Under the pieces are notes generated by a model. That model saw nothing but the letters and a program-made list of their open reading frames with translations. It was not told where the DNA came from and did no database searches. From Mesorhizobium sp. (GTDB lineage Bacteria; Pseudomonadota; Alphaproteobacteria; Rhizobiales; Rhizobiaceae), in the NCBI GenBank assembly GCA_027492275.1, contig JAPUFC010000044.1:20435-84434 (forward strand): DNA of 64,000 bases, given 5' to 3'. Each line of letters opens with the position of its first letter. Position 1 is the first letter of the stretch. The translations under genes and the position numbers were made by a program. Positions 20,220 through 29,591 of the stretch are shown one piece after another.

Positions 20220-23200
20220 ATGACGCTTCACACGGTGACGCTGGACGACAAGTTCGACCTGGACAGGGAGCGCATCTTCCTCTCCGGTTCGCAGGCCGTG
20301 GTGCGCATGCTGCTCATGCAGCGCGAGCGCGACCGGCGCGCGGGCCTCGACACGGCGGGGTTCGTGTCGGGCTATCGCGGCTCGCCGCTCGGCGGGCTCG
20401 ACCAGCAGTTGTGGCGGGCCAAGGGGCATCTCAAAGAGTCCGGCATCGTCTTCCAGCCGGGCCTCAACGAGGAGCTGGCGGCCACCGCCGTGTGGGGCTC
20501 GCAGCAGACCGAGCTGCTCGGCGAGGGCCGGCATGACGGAGTCTTCGGCCTCTGGTACGGCAAGGGGCCGGGCGTCGACCGCTCGGGCGACGTGTTCCGC
20601 CACGCCAACCTGGCCGGCACCTCGAAGCATGGCGGCGTGCTCGCGCTGATGGGCGACGACCATACGGCGGAATCCTCCACCAACGCGCACGCGACGGAGT
20701 TCCTGTTCGTCGACACGATGATCCCGATCCTCAATCCGGGCGGGGTGCAGGAACTGATCGACTACGGCCTGATCGGCTATGCCCTGTCGCGCTTCGCCGG
20801 CACGTGGACGGCGATCAAATGCGTGAAGGACAATATCGAATCGACCGCCTCCGTCGACGCCTCGCTGGAGCGGCTGAAGATCATCATCCCCGATTTCGAC
20901 ATGCCGCCGGGCGGCCTGAACATCCGGATGGAGCTCGACCAGCTCGGCCAGGAGCGGCGGCTGCACGAGTACAAGCGCGCGGCGGCGGCCGCCTTCATCC
21001 GCGCCAACGGCCTGAACCGCATCGTCTATTCCGGCGGCTCGAGCCCGAAGATCGGCATCATCACGGTCGGCAAGAGCTATCTGGACGTGCGCCAGGCGCT
21101 GGACGACCTCGGCATCGACGAGGCGGAGGCGGACCGTCTCGGCATCAGGCTGTTCAAGGTCGGCTGCCCGTGGCCGCTCGACATCGAGCACATCAAGGAT
21201 TTCGCGCGCGGCGTCGAGATGATCGTCGTCGTGGAGGAGAAGCGCTCGCTCATCGAGGTGCAGGTGCGCGAGGACCTCTACGGCACGGCCATGCAGCCGA
21301 CCGTCATCGGCAAGAAGGACGAGCGCGGCGACTGGCTCTTCCCGGCCAAGGGCGCGCTCGATCCCAATGACATCGCCATCGCCATCGGCGAGCGCGTGCT
21401 CAAGGTCATCGGACCCTCGGAGCGGATCGCATCGCGTGTGGACCGGCTGAAGCAGTTCCAGGCGATGCTGGCGGATACGGTCGATGTCGGCTCGCGCACG
21501 CCCTATTTCTGCTCGGGCTGCCCGCACAACACCTCCACGCAACTGCCCGAGGGCTCGGTCGCCGGCGGCGGCATAGGCTGCCATTTCATGGCGCTGTGGA
21601 TGGACCGCGGCACCGTCGGCTTCACCGCGATGGGCGGGGAGGGCGCGCAGTGGGTCGGCCAGGCGCCGTTCTCGAAGCGCGGGCATGTGTTCCAGAATCT
21701 CGGCGACGGCACCTACAACCATTCCGGCGTGCTGGCGCTGCGCTTCGCGCGCGCGTCGGGCGTCGACATCACCTACAAGATCCTGTTCAACGACGCCGTC
21801 GCCATGACCGGCGGCCAGCCGCACGAGGGCGGGCTGACGGTGGACATGATCGCGCGGCAGGTGCGGGCCGAGGGCGTCGAGCGCATCGCCGTCGTCTCCG
21901 ACGACCCGGACAAATATGCGCGCGGCGATTTTCCGGCCGGCGCGACCTTCCATCACCGCGACGACCTCGACTTCGTCCAGCGCGAGCTGCGCGAGGTGAA
22001 GGGCGTGTCGGTGCTGCTCTACGACCAGACCTGCGCGGCGGAAAAGCGGCGGCGGCGCAAGCGCGGCACCTATCCCGACCCGGACCGGCGCGTCATCATC
22101 AACGAGCTGGTGTGCGAGGGCTGCGGCGATTGCGGCGTGAAGTCCAACTGCGTCTCGGTGCAGCCGGTGGAGACGGAGTTCGGCCGCAAGCGGCGCATCG
22201 ACCAGTCCTCCTGCAACAGGGATTTCTCCTGCGTCAACGGCTTCTGCCCGTCCTTCGTGACCGTCCACGGAGCGAGGATCCGCAAGGTGGAGGGCCGCGC
22301 CGGCGCGGCCGATCCGCTAGAGGGCGTGCCCGCGCCGACGCTCTTTCCGATCGACGGCGACGGCTGGGCGGCGATCATCGACGGCGTCGGCGGCACGGGC
22401 GTGGTGACGGTGGGCGCGATCCTCGGCATGGCCGCGCATATCGAGGGCCTGGGCTGCGGCATGATCGACATGGCTGGGCTGGCGCAGAAGGGCGGTTCGG
22501 TGTTCAGCCATGTGCGCATCGCGCGCACGCCGGAGCACATCAACGCCATCCGGGTCTCGGCGGGCAAGGCCGATCTCGTGCTCGGCTGCGACCTCGTCGT
22601 ATCGGGCGCGAAGAAGGTGATCGCCTCGGTGCGCGAGGGGCATACGATCTTCGTCGCCAACACGGCCGAGATCATGCCCGGCGACTTCACGCGCTCGCCC
22701 GACTTCTCGCTGCGGGTCGAGCGGCTGAAGAAGGCGATCCACAAGGCGGCGGGCGACGACAACGCGCATTTCTTCGACGCCACACAGACGGCCGCCGCGC
22801 TGTTCGGCAATTCGCTGGGCGCCAACATGATGATGCTCGGCTTCGCCTGCCAGTATGGCGGGCTGCCGCTGTCGGCGGAGGCGGTCGAGCAGGCCATCGC
22901 GCTGAACGGCCAGGCGGTGGACATGAACATAGCCGCCTTCCGCTGGGGGCGGCGCGCCGCGCACGATCCGCAATTCGTGCGCCGTCTGGCCGCTCCGGCC
23001 GCCGACGCCGCGCCTGGGCTTTCGGTCACGCTGGACGAGGTGGTCGCCCGGCGCGCGGCGTTCCTCAAGGACTACCAGAACGAGGCCTATGCGCGCCGCT
23101 ACCTGGACCGGGTCGCGGCGATCCGCGCGGCGGAGCAGCGCGCCATTCCCGGTTCCGTCGCGGTGAGCGAGGCGGTCGCGAAGGGGCTTTTCAGGCTGAT

Positions 23201-23687
23201 GGCGGTGAAGGACGAATACGAGGTCGGCCGGCTCTACACGGACGGCTCGTTCCGGCGCCAGCTCGCCAAGGAATTCCAGAGCTATGACAGGCTGGAGTTC
23301 CACATGGCGCCGCCGATCCTTGGCCGGCATGGTCCGGACGGCGCGCCGCGCAAGTCGCGTTTCGGTCCGTGGATGATGACGGGCTTCAAGGCGCTGGCGA
23401 CGCTCAAGGTGATTCGCGGCAGCGCGCTGGACGTCTTCTCCTACACGGCCGAACGGCGGCTGGAGCGGGCGCTGCTGGCTCAATACGAGGCGGATGTCGG
23501 GCTGATCGCGGAAAGGCTGTCGCCGCGTTCGCTGGAAGCGGCCGTGGCCCTCGCCTCTCTGCCGGTGGTGATTCGCGGCTACGGCCATGTGAAGGCCGCC
23601 AACGCGGCGCGGGCGGCCGAGGAAAGGATGCGCCTGCTCAAAAGGCTTTCTTCGCCCGGAAGCCCGGTTTTGCAGGCGGCGGAGTGA
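20220..23687 (+). CDS. Fused indolepyruvate ferredoxin oxidoreductase
   Basis: A 1155-residue single-chain 2-oxoacid oxidoreductase that converts aryl-pyruvates to aryl-acetyl-CoA. The N-terminal ThDP/core part contains 'GFVSGYRGSPLGGLDQQLW'. The pyrophosphate-binding half has 'FCSGCPHNTST' and 'GGGIGCHFMALWMDRGTVGF'. A cysteine cluster 'CEGCGDCGVKSNC' starts near residue 632. The C-terminal gamma domain begins at 'IIDGVGGTGVVTVGAILGMA'. The start at 20220 has GGAGGAAGG before it. In alphaproteobacteria this long fused form is common and is thought to serve aerobic aromatic amino acid breakdown. Confidence 0.93.
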   Translation: MTLHTVTLDDKFDLDRERIFLSGSQAVVRMLLMQRERDRRAGLDTAGFVSGYRGSPLGGLDQQLWRAKGHLKESGIVFQPGLNEELAATAVWGSQQTELLGEGRHDGVFGLWYGKGPGVDRSGDVFRHANLAGTSKHGGVLALMGDDHTAESSTNAHATEFLFVDTMIPILNPGGVQELIDYGLIGYALSRFAGTWTAIKCVKDNIESTASVDASLERLKIIIPDFDMPPGGLNIRMELDQLGQERRLHEYKRAAAAAFIRANGLNRIVYSGGSSPKIGIITVGKSYLDVRQALDDLGIDEAEADRLGIRLFKVGCPWPLDIEHIKDFARGVEMIVVVEEKRSLIEVQVREDLYGTAMQPTVIGKKDERGDWLFPAKGALDPNDIAIAIGERVLKVIGPSERIASRVDRLKQFQAMLADTVDVGSRTPYFCSGCPHNTSTQLPEGSVAGGGIGCHFMALWMDRGTVGFTAMGGEGAQWVGQAPFSKRGHVFQNLGDGTYNHSGVLALRFARASGVDITYKILFNDAVAMTGGQPHEGGLTVDMIARQVRAEGVERIAVVSDDPDKYARGDFPAGATFHHRDDLDFVQRELREVKGVSVLLYDQTCAAEKRRRRKRGTYPDPDRRVIINELVCEGCGDCGVKSNCVSVQPVETEFGRKRRIDQSSCNRDFSCVNGFCPSFVTVHGARIRKVEGRAGAADPLEGVPAPTLFPIDGDGWAAIIDGVGGTGVVTVGAILGMAAHIEGLGCGMIDMAGLAQKGGSVFSHVRIARTPEHINAIRVSAGKADLVLGCDLVVSGAKKVIASVREGHTIFVANTAEIMPGDFTRSPDFSLRVERLKKAIHKAAGDDNAHFFDATQTAAALFGNSLGANMMMLGFACQYGGLPLSAEAVEQAIALNGQAVDMNIAAFRWGRRAAHDPQFVRRLAAPAADAAPGLSVTLDEVVARRAAFLKDYQNEAYARRYLDRVAAIRAAEQRAIPGSVAVSEAVAKGLFRLMAVKDEYEVGRLYTDGSFRRQLAKEFQSYDRLEFHMAPPILGRHGPDGAPRKSRFGPWMMTGFKALATLKVIRGSALDVFSYTAERRLERALLAQYEADVGLIAERLSPRSLEAAVALASLPVVIRGYGHVKAANAARAAEERMRLLKRLSSPGSPVLQAAE

Positions 23688-23730
23688 TTTAAGGCACGCC
23701 GCCCGAGGCCCTTCGTGACGCCCTTGCGAA

Positions 23731-26106
23731 GTGCTTTCTAAGTCTTTCTTAAGGCGATTGTGGCACGTCTTGGTTCCAGCGCGGGATCGAGACGTGTCTG
23801 CAGGACGAAGGAACGACATACCGGTCGACGTCTACATTCCGTTTGTCGAAACCCTGTTTCGCGACGGGACGACGCTTGCCATCGGCATGGTGGCGCAGAC
23901 GATGCTGGTCATCCTCTGCTACTGGAAGACATCCGATCCGATCTATCTCGCCGTCGCCGTCGGAATGGTGCTCGTCGGCACGCTGCGCCTGATCAATTTC
24001 CGCAAGTACAACGCCATGCCGCCGCCGCGGACGCGCGAGGAGGCGCGGGCGCGCGAGAACGAATACATCCTGTTCGGCTCGATGCACGGCTTCCTGCTCG
24101 GGACGTTCTGCTTCGTGGGCATCTATGCCGCGCCGGACCCGTTCGCCGAAATCTCGGCCGTCTGCGTGACGCTGGCGTCGGCCTCCTCGATCGCCGGCCG
24201 CAACTACACCTCGCCGCGCATGGTGATGATCTTCATCGTCTCCATGATCTGGCCGATCTCGGCCGGCTTCCTGCTGCGCGGCGACGGCTATCACATCGCG
24301 CTCGGCCTGCTGTCCGCCCCCTTCCTGTTCACCATCAAGAAGTTCGCCGAGAACACGCGCGGCGCGCTGTTCACCGCGATCTCGGAAGAGAAAAAGGCGA
24401 ACAAGCTGGCCGAACGCTTCAACCGCGCGCTCAACACCATGTCGCACGGCCTGGTCATGCTGGGCCCCGACGGCCGCGTCGTCGTCGCCAACGCGGAAGC
24501 GGCGCATCTCATGTCGTTCAAGTCGCCGTCGTCGCTGCTGGGGCGCTCGATCCACTCCATGCTGATGCGCGGCGTGGCGGGCGGCGTGCTGGCGCCGAAG
24601 GACTGCCGCTACATCGAGGCGCAGCTGACGCGCGCGCTGCGCGAAGGGCGCGACCGCAAGGTGCTGGTGTCCTTCACCAACGGGCAGCACTACGAGTTCT
24701 CGGCCCGCGAGGGCAGCCAGGACCTCGGCGTGATCACCTTCGAGGACGTGACGCAGCGCGTCGAGGCGGAGGAGAAGATCCGCACCATGGCGCGCTACGA
24801 CAGCCTGACCGGCCTGCCGAACCGCGCCTACTTCCACGAGCTGGTGGTCGAGACCATGGCGACGGGCCCGCGAGACCGCTATTGCGCGATCGCCGTGCTG
24901 GACCTCGACGATTTCAAGAGCGTCAACGACACGCTGGGCCATCCCGTCGGCGACGGGCTGATCTACGCCGTGGCCGAGCGGCTGGCCGCGTTCGCGTCGG
25001 ATACGCTCAAGGTCAGCCGCTTCGGCGGCGACGAGTTCATGGTCTATATCGACCGGGTCGAGGACGAGGCGCATCTGGGAACCATCCTCGACGGGCTGTT
25101 CGCCGGACTCGAGGGCGAGGTGGACGTCGCGGGCCACTCGCTGCGCGTCCAGGCCAGCGGCGGCGCGGTGCTGTCGCGGGTGCGCGAGACCGATGTCGAC
25201 GCCATGATCGTCAAGGCCGACCTGGCGCTCTACAAGGCCAAGGAGCTGGGCAAGAACGACTGGCGCCTGTTCGAGACGGCCATGGACGCCGCCTTCCGCA
25301 ACCGCCAGTTGATGAAGGCGGACCTGCGCACGGCGATCGAGACGCGCGCGCTGCGCGTCGTGTTCCAGCCCATCGTGTCGCTGGATTCCATGCGGATCGC
25401 GAGCTGCGAGGCGCTGTGCCGGTGGGACCATCGCGACCTCGGCCCCATCTCGCCCGCCATCTTCATCCCGCTGGCGGAGGAGATGGGCATCGTCTCCGAG
25501 ATCAGCAGCATCGTGCTGGAGGCCGCCTGCACGCAGTGCCTGCGCTGGCCGGACCCCATTTCGGTGTCGGTCAACCTGTCGGCCAAGGATTTCCGCAGCC
25601 ACGAGGTGGTCGACAAGGTGCGCGGCGTGCTGGAATCCTCCGGCCTCGCGCCGCATCGTCTGGAGATCGAGGTCACCGAGACCGCGCTGCTCGACGACAA
25701 GTCGATGACGCGGGCCTATATCGAGGAATTGAAGGCGATCGGCGTGCGCATCGCGTTGGACGATTTCGGCACCGGCTATTCCAGCCTGAGCTACCTGCAC
25801 AAGCTGCCGCTCGACAAGATCAAGATCGACCGCAGCTTCCTGATGGACGTGACGCAGAACAAGCGCTCGCTGGAGCTGCTCAAGGGCGTCGTCAACCTGT
25901 CGCGGCCGCTCGGCCTGCAGGTCACGGTGGAGGGCGTCGAGACCTTCGACCAGCTCAAGGTCCTGGCGCTCGACGTCAAGCCCGATCTCGTCCAGGGTTT
26001 CCTGTTCGGCTCGGCGCTGTCGGCCTCGGGCATCGAGACCATGTCAAACACCGTCTGGCCTTTCGCCAACGACATAAGGCTGGCCAAGCGCGCCGCGCGC
26101 CGCTGA
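23731..26106 (+). CDS. Membrane-bound GGDEF-EAL protein (cyclic di-GMP turnover)
   Basis: A 791-residue protein. Four or so hydrophobic segments (about residues 45-190) form an N-terminal sensor, followed by a PAS-like region ('FNRALNTMSHGLVMLGPDGR'). The diguanylate cyclase domain keeps 'SRFGGDEF' near residue 430. The EAL domain keeps 'CEALCRWDH' near 560, 'NLSAKDF' and 'DDFGTGYSSLSYL', so both activities look intact. The GTG start at 23731 lacks a clear RBS, and a GTG further in (near 23793) is possible. It precedes the FeeM-like synthase gene, suggesting a shared role in signalling. Confidence 0.9.
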   Translation: MLSKSFLRRLWHVLVPARDRDVSAGRRNDIPVDVYIPFVETLFRDGTTLAIGMVAQTMLVILCYWKTSDPIYLAVAVGMVLVGTLRLINFRKYNAMPPPRTREEARARENEYILFGSMHGFLLGTFCFVGIYAAPDPFAEISAVCVTLASASSIAGRNYTSPRMVMIFIVSMIWPISAGFLLRGDGYHIALGLLSAPFLFTIKKFAENTRGALFTAISEEKKANKLAERFNRALNTMSHGLVMLGPDGRVVVANAEAAHLMSFKSPSSLLGRSIHSMLMRGVAGGVLAPKDCRYIEAQLTRALREGRDRKVLVSFTNGQHYEFSAREGSQDLGVITFEDVTQRVEAEEKIRTMARYDSLTGLPNRAYFHELVVETMATGPRDRYCAIAVLDLDDFKSVNDTLGHPVGDGLIYAVAERLAAFASDTLKVSRFGGDEFMVYIDRVEDEAHLGTILDGLFAGLEGEVDVAGHSLRVQASGGAVLSRVRETDVDAMIVKADLALYKAKELGKNDWRLFETAMDAAFRNRQLMKADLRTAIETRALRVVFQPIVSLDSMRIASCEALCRWDHRDLGPISPAIFIPLAEEMGIVSEISSIVLEAACTQCLRWPDPISVSVNLSAKDFRSHEVVDKVRGVLESSGLAPHRLEIEVTETALLDDKSMTRAYIEELKAIGVRIALDDFGTGYSSLSYLHKLPLDKIKIDRSFLMDVTQNKRSLELLKGVVNLSRPLGLQVTVEGVETFDQLKVLALDVKPDLVQGFLFGSALSASGIETMSNTVWPFANDIRLAKRAARR

Positions 26107-26185
26107 GCGGCAGCCTCGATCAATCGTCCACTCCCGTTGCGGACAGCGGCCCTGCGCCTGCGGCCGTCCGACGCCTGTCGAAAAT

Positions 26186-26300
26186 TTGAAACAAAGTTTA
26201 CCTTTTATTAACGTTAACGTTCGGTAAAGGACCCTCTGTTCATTTAAAGCTTTACTTACTTTTCGGTTTTCGTACCCTTTCCGTCAGGCGGCTTACGGGG
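26186..26300. promoter_or_regulatory. AT-rich promoter region of the FeeM-like gene
   Basis: This stretch is markedly richer in A and T than the surroundings. It includes the palindromic TTAACGTTAA (within 26205-26220) and an AT-rich block just before the RBS GGGGAAA. It probably holds the promoter and an operator of the synthase gene. Confidence 0.4.
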
Positions 26301-26308
26301 AAATAGAC

Positions 26309-27088
26309 ATGACCGGCCAGTGGACCGCGACCCGCGACCTTGCGGGCGTGCAGCGTAGCACCGTGCCCAGCGCGAGCTCGGATTTCGTCCGCCGGATCGA
26401 GGCCCTGCTCGACCGGACCGAGTACCGGCGCTGCGACAAGGGCGAGGATCTGGAGGACATCTACCGGCTCCGCTACAAGTCATACCGCTTGAGCGACATG
26501 GTGTCGGAGCAGGCCGAGCACACGATCCATGATGCGCTCGACGAAGCCGAGAACTGCCACAAGTTCGGCATCTACATCGACGGCGCGCTGGTCAGCACGC
26601 TGCGCGTGCACCATGCCGATGCGCGCACGCCGTGCTCGCCCTCGACCATGGTCTATGGCGACATCCTGCGCCCGATGATGGCCGAGGGCGCGAGCTTCGT
26701 CGATCCGAGCCGCTTCGCCGCCGATCCGGAATGGTCGCGGGTCTATCCGCAGATCCCGTATCTGACGCTCCGGCTCGCCGGCATGGCCTGCTTTCATTTC
26801 GGCGCGCCGTTCTGCCTGGCGACGATCCGCGAGGATCACGCGGGCTTCTACAAGCGCATCTACGAGTCGCGCCAGATCGGCGGCCTGCGCAGCTATCCGG
26901 GCCTCAACTACCCGGTGGTCCTCTACTGCGCCGACGTCAACGCCATCCGCGAGCGGTCCTTCGCCCGCTTCCCCTTCTTCCGCTCGACCCGGATGGAGCA
27001 GAGGCTGATGTTTGGCGAGACCAAGCCCGGCGACATAGCGCCGCTGACCATCCTGCCGACGGCGAAGTATTACCGCGAGGCCGCCTGA
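26309..27088 (+). CDS. FeeM-like N-acyl amino acid synthase
   Basis: A 259-residue protein with the GNAT-like fold shared by FeeM (N-acyl tyrosine synthase) and autoinducer synthases. Visible features are 'IYRLRYKSYRLSDMVSEQ' near residue 50, 'FGIYIDGALVSTLRVHH' near 88, 'FVDPSRFAADPEW' near 131 and 'AGMACFHFGAPFCLATIRED' near 155. FeeM enzymes join an acyl chain from acyl carrier protein to an amino acid. No LuxR-type receptor gene is adjacent. The upstream neighbour is a cyclic di-GMP enzyme. Substrate and product are unknown. Confidence 0.8.
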   Translation: MTGQWTATRDLAGVQRSTVPSASSDFVRRIEALLDRTEYRRCDKGEDLEDIYRLRYKSYRLSDMVSEQAEHTIHDALDEAENCHKFGIYIDGALVSTLRVHHADARTPCSPSTMVYGDILRPMMAEGASFVDPSRFAADPEWSRVYPQIPYLTLRLAGMACFHFGAPFCLATIREDHAGFYKRIYESRQIGGLRSYPGLNYPVVLYCADVNAIRERSFARFPFFRSTRMEQRLMFGETKPGDIAPLTILPTAKYYREAA

Positions 27089-27147
27089 CCTTTCCGGCGC
27101 CGCAAGCGCCCCTACATCAGTCAGGTCCCTTTGCCGAAGGAGGTCTC

Positions 27148-27297
27148 ATGGACATCGCCGCCATTCCGCTGACGCCGTTGGTTTCGCTGATCGCCGGCGT
27201 GCTGATCCTGGTCATGCCGCGCCTGCTGAACTACATCGTGGCGCTCTACCTGATCGTCGTGGGCCTGCTCGGCATCTTCCCGCAGCTTGCCGGCTGA
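27148..27297 (+). CDS. DUF3096 small membrane protein
   Basis: A 49-residue protein, MDIAAIPLTPLVSLIAGVLI then LVMPRLLNYIVALYLIVVGL, with two hydrophobic helices. It matches the DUF3096 pattern ('LIAGILILI.PRLLNYIVAIYLI..G'). GAAGGAGG lies 5 bases before the ATG, one of the best RBSs in the window. Function unknown. Confidence 0.85.
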   Translation: MDIAAIPLTPLVSLIAGVLILVMPRLLNYIVALYLIVVGLLGIFPQLAG

Positions 27298-27401
27298 GCC
27301 GCGCGCCGGCGCTCTCATCGTCCTGTTGAGCGAAGGGCGATGGTGCATTGCCCTCCGCCTTGCTTTTCGCTATGTGCCATCCCCAGATTTGGGAGACTAA
27401 C

Positions 27402-27629
27402 ATGGCCGATCATTCGCCTGCCGGGCCCGCCGAACTCGGTGCTCAGATGGACTATGCCGAGCACGAGAAGACCTATGGCCGCTTCATCGTCCTGGCGAAA
27501 TACGGCACGCTGGCCTGCGTCGCGCTGATGATCGCCATGGCGTTCGGCTTCTTCACCAGCGCCGGCTTCATCTCCGCCACGATCCTGTTCGTGCTGATCT
27601 GCGCGCTGGGCGGCTACCTGCTTCGGTAG
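27402..27629 (+). CDS. aa3-type cytochrome c oxidase subunit IV
   Basis: A 75-residue protein with a soluble N-terminus ('MDYAEHEKTYGRFI', the conserved HEKTY-type motif) and a hydrophobic hairpin or long helix to the C-terminus. This is the small bacterial subunit IV (CoxIV) found in alphaproteobacterial aa3 oxidases, located in the inner membrane. GGGAGA precedes the ATG at 27402, and an upstream in-frame ATG has no RBS. It is far from other cox genes here and sits directly before the pnt operon, a placement also seen in other Hyphomicrobiales as far as I recall. Confidence 0.88.
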   Translation: MADHSPAGPAELGAQMDYAEHEKTYGRFIVLAKYGTLACVALMIAMAFGFFTSAGFISATILFVLICALGGYLLR

Positions 27630-27708
27630 CGGCGGGCGACCGTGCTTTGCGGCCGCCGGTGAAGCGGCGGATACTGGATGTCGGGCAGGGGACTGCCGGG
27701 GGGTGGGT

Positions 27709-28851
27709 GTGAGCCAAACGATCTTCGTATCGAAGGAAGCCGACTCGGGTGAAACGCGCGTCGCGGCGTCGCCGGACACGGTGAAGCGTCTGGTCGGCCT
27801 CGGCTTCGCGGTCGTGGTGGAGACCGGCGCGGGGCTGTCGTCGCGCATCGTCGACGCCGAGTTCGAGAAGGCGGGGGCGAGGATCGGCTCCGCCGCCGAC
27901 GCGGCGCAGGCAGACGTGGTGCTGAAGGTGCGGCGGCCGAGCGAGGCCGAACTGGCGGGCTACAAGGCCGGCGCGGCGGTGCTGGCGACCATGGACCCCC
28001 ATGGCCACGAGGCGGCCGTCGAGGCCATGGCCCGGGCCGGCGTCACCGCCTTTGCCATGGAATTCATGCCGCGCATCACGCGCGCGCAGGTGATGGACGT
28101 GCTGTCCTCGCAGGCGAACCTGGCCGGCTACCGCGCGGTGATCGACGCGGCCGCCGTCTACGACCGCGTGCTGCCGATGATGATGACCGCCGCCGGCACG
28201 GTTCCGGCGGCCAAGGTGTTCATCATGGGCGTCGGCGTCGCCGGCCTGCAGGCGATCGCGACAGCGCGCCGAATGGGCGCGGTCGTGACGGCGACGGACG
28301 TGCGCCCCGCCGTGAAGGAGCAGGTGCAGTCGCTCGGCGCGAAATTCCTTGCGGTCGAGGACGAGGAGTTCAAGGCCGCCGAGACGGCCGGCGGCTACGC
28401 CAAGGAGATGTCGAAGGAATACCAGGCCAAGCAGGCTGCGCTGACGGCCGAACATATCGCCAAGCAGGACATCGTCATCACGACGGCGCTGATCCCCGGC
28501 CGGCCGGCGCCGAAGCTGGTGTCGGCGGCGATGGTCGCCTCCATGAAGCCGGGCTCGGTGCTGGTCGACCTCGCCGTCGAGCGCGGCGGCAATGTCGAGG
28601 GCGCGAAGGCCGGCGAGATCGTCACCACGGACAATGGCGTGAAGATCGTCGGCCATCTCAACGTTCCGGGCCGGGTGGCGGCTTCGGCCTCGCTGCTCTA
28701 CGCCAAGAATCTCTTCGCCTTCCTGGAGACGATGGTCGACAAGGAGACGAAGACGCTCGCCATCAACCGCGACGACGAGCTGGTCAAGGCGACGATGCTG
28801 ACGGATGGCGGCAGGATCGTGCATCCGGCTTTCGCCAAGGCGCAGGGCTAG
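27709..28851 (+). CDS. pntAA: NAD(P) transhydrogenase subunit alpha part 1
   Basis: A 380-residue soluble domain I of proton-translocating transhydrogenase, which binds NAD(H). It begins '[20 protein letters not shown]' and carries '[20 protein letters not shown]' and the Rossmann-type '[20 protein letters not shown]'. A GTG at 27709 is taken as the start because of the G-rich RBS before it; GTG at 27703 is equally possible. It is followed by pntAB, a small membrane protein and pntB in a tight operon. The complex uses the proton gradient to make NADPH from NADH. Confidence 0.93.
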   Translation: MSQTIFVSKEADSGETRVAASPDTVKRLVGLGFAVVVETGAGLSSRIVDAEFEKAGARIGSAADAAQADVVLKVRRPSEAELAGYKAGAAVLATMDPHGHEAAVEAMARAGVTAFAMEFMPRITRAQVMDVLSSQANLAGYRAVIDAAAVYDRVLPMMMTAAGTVPAAKVFIMGVGVAGLQAIATARRMGAVVTATDVRPAVKEQVQSLGAKFLAVEDEEFKAAETAGGYAKEMSKEYQAKQAALTAEHIAKQDIVITTALIPGRPAPKLVSAAMVASMKPGSVLVDLAVERGGNVEGAKAGEIVTTDNGVKIVGHLNVPGRVAASASLLYAKNLFAFLETMVDKETKTLAINRDDELVKATMLTDGGRIVHPAFAKAQG

Positions 28852-28861
28852 GAGAGGGACA

Positions 28862-29284
28862 ATGGAACACACGCTTCAGCAGGCTCTGGACAGGCTTGAC
28901 GCGGCGGCCCAGGGCGTGCGCCGCGCCGCCGAGGGGCTGGCCGCGCCCGGCCCGGCCGATGCCATGGGCGACGCCGCGCACGCGCTGTCGGGCGGTGTCA
29001 TCGACCCGTTCGTGTTCCGCTTCGCGATCTTCGTGCTGGCGATCTTCGTCGGCTACTACGTGGTTTGGTCGGTCACGCCGGCGCTGCACACGCCGCTGAT
29101 GGCCGTGACCAACGCCATCTCCTCGGTCATCGTGGTCGGCGCGCTGCTGGCGGTCGGCATCTCGGCATCCGGCCTGGCGACCGGCTTCGGCCTGATCGCG
29201 CTGGTGCTGGCGGCGGTCAACATCTTCGGCGGCTTCCTGGTGACGCAGCGCATGCTGGCCATGTACAAGAAGAAGGAGCGGTAG
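28862..29284 (+). CDS. pntAB: NAD(P) transhydrogenase subunit alpha part 2
   Basis: A 140-residue membrane subunit. A hydrophilic N-terminus with an amphipathic helix ('[20 protein letters not shown]') is longer than in minimal PntAB. The hydrophobic core holds '[20 protein letters not shown]', '[20 protein letters not shown]' and '[14 protein letters not shown]', all typical of domain II. GGAGAGGGAC precedes the ATG 10 bases after pntAA. It completes the alpha subunit, which is split in two in these bacteria. Confidence 0.93.
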   Translation: MEHTLQQALDRLDAAAQGVRRAAEGLAAPGPADAMGDAAHALSGGVIDPFVFRFAIFVLAIFVGYYVVWSVTPALHTPLMAVTNAISSVIVVGALLAVGISASGLATGFGLIALVLAAVNIFGGFLVTQRMLAMYKKKER

Positions 29285-29288
29285 GAGC

Positions 29289-29591
29289 ATGCAGGCCTAT
29301 CTCGCTCCGGTGTTCCAGCTCCTGTTCGGGCTCAGCCTGATCCTGTTCCTGGTCGCCGCCATGCGCTGGCGCACGCCGCTCCACGCGCGCGGGGGCCATC
29401 TCATGCTGGTCGGCCTGTTCCTGGTGCCGCTGGCTCTGTTCTTCCTGTCGCGCGGCGTGGGAAGCTACGGCGACAGCGCCCGCACGGCCCTGTTCATCGC
29501 GGGCGGCGTGCTCATGGCGGCGGTGCTGATCCAGTTCCTGGCTATTCGCAAATTCGTGTCGGCGCCGGGCGCCATCGAGGGGCGCAACTGA
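29289..29591 (+). CDS. Small membrane protein inside the pnt operon
   Basis: A 100-residue protein with three hydrophobic segments (about 5-23, 36-54 and 64-84) and a hydrophilic C-terminus. It starts 4 bases after pntAB and overlaps the pntB start by one base, so it is embedded in the operon and expressed with the transhydrogenase. The canonical transhydrogenase has no such subunit. It may be an accessory or assembly factor, but nothing in its sequence names a function. Confidence 0.75.
   Translation: MQAYLAPVFQLLFGLSLILFLVAAMRWRTPLHARGGHLMLVGLFLVPLALFFLSRGVGSYGDSARTALFIAGGVLMAAVLIQFLAIRKFVSAPGAIEGRN

Noticed and set aside
20166..22268. 700-codon minus-strand frame opposite the indolepyruvate oxidoreductase gene
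   Set aside because: The plus-strand frame carries clear ThDP and Fe-S motifs; the minus frame is composition-driven.
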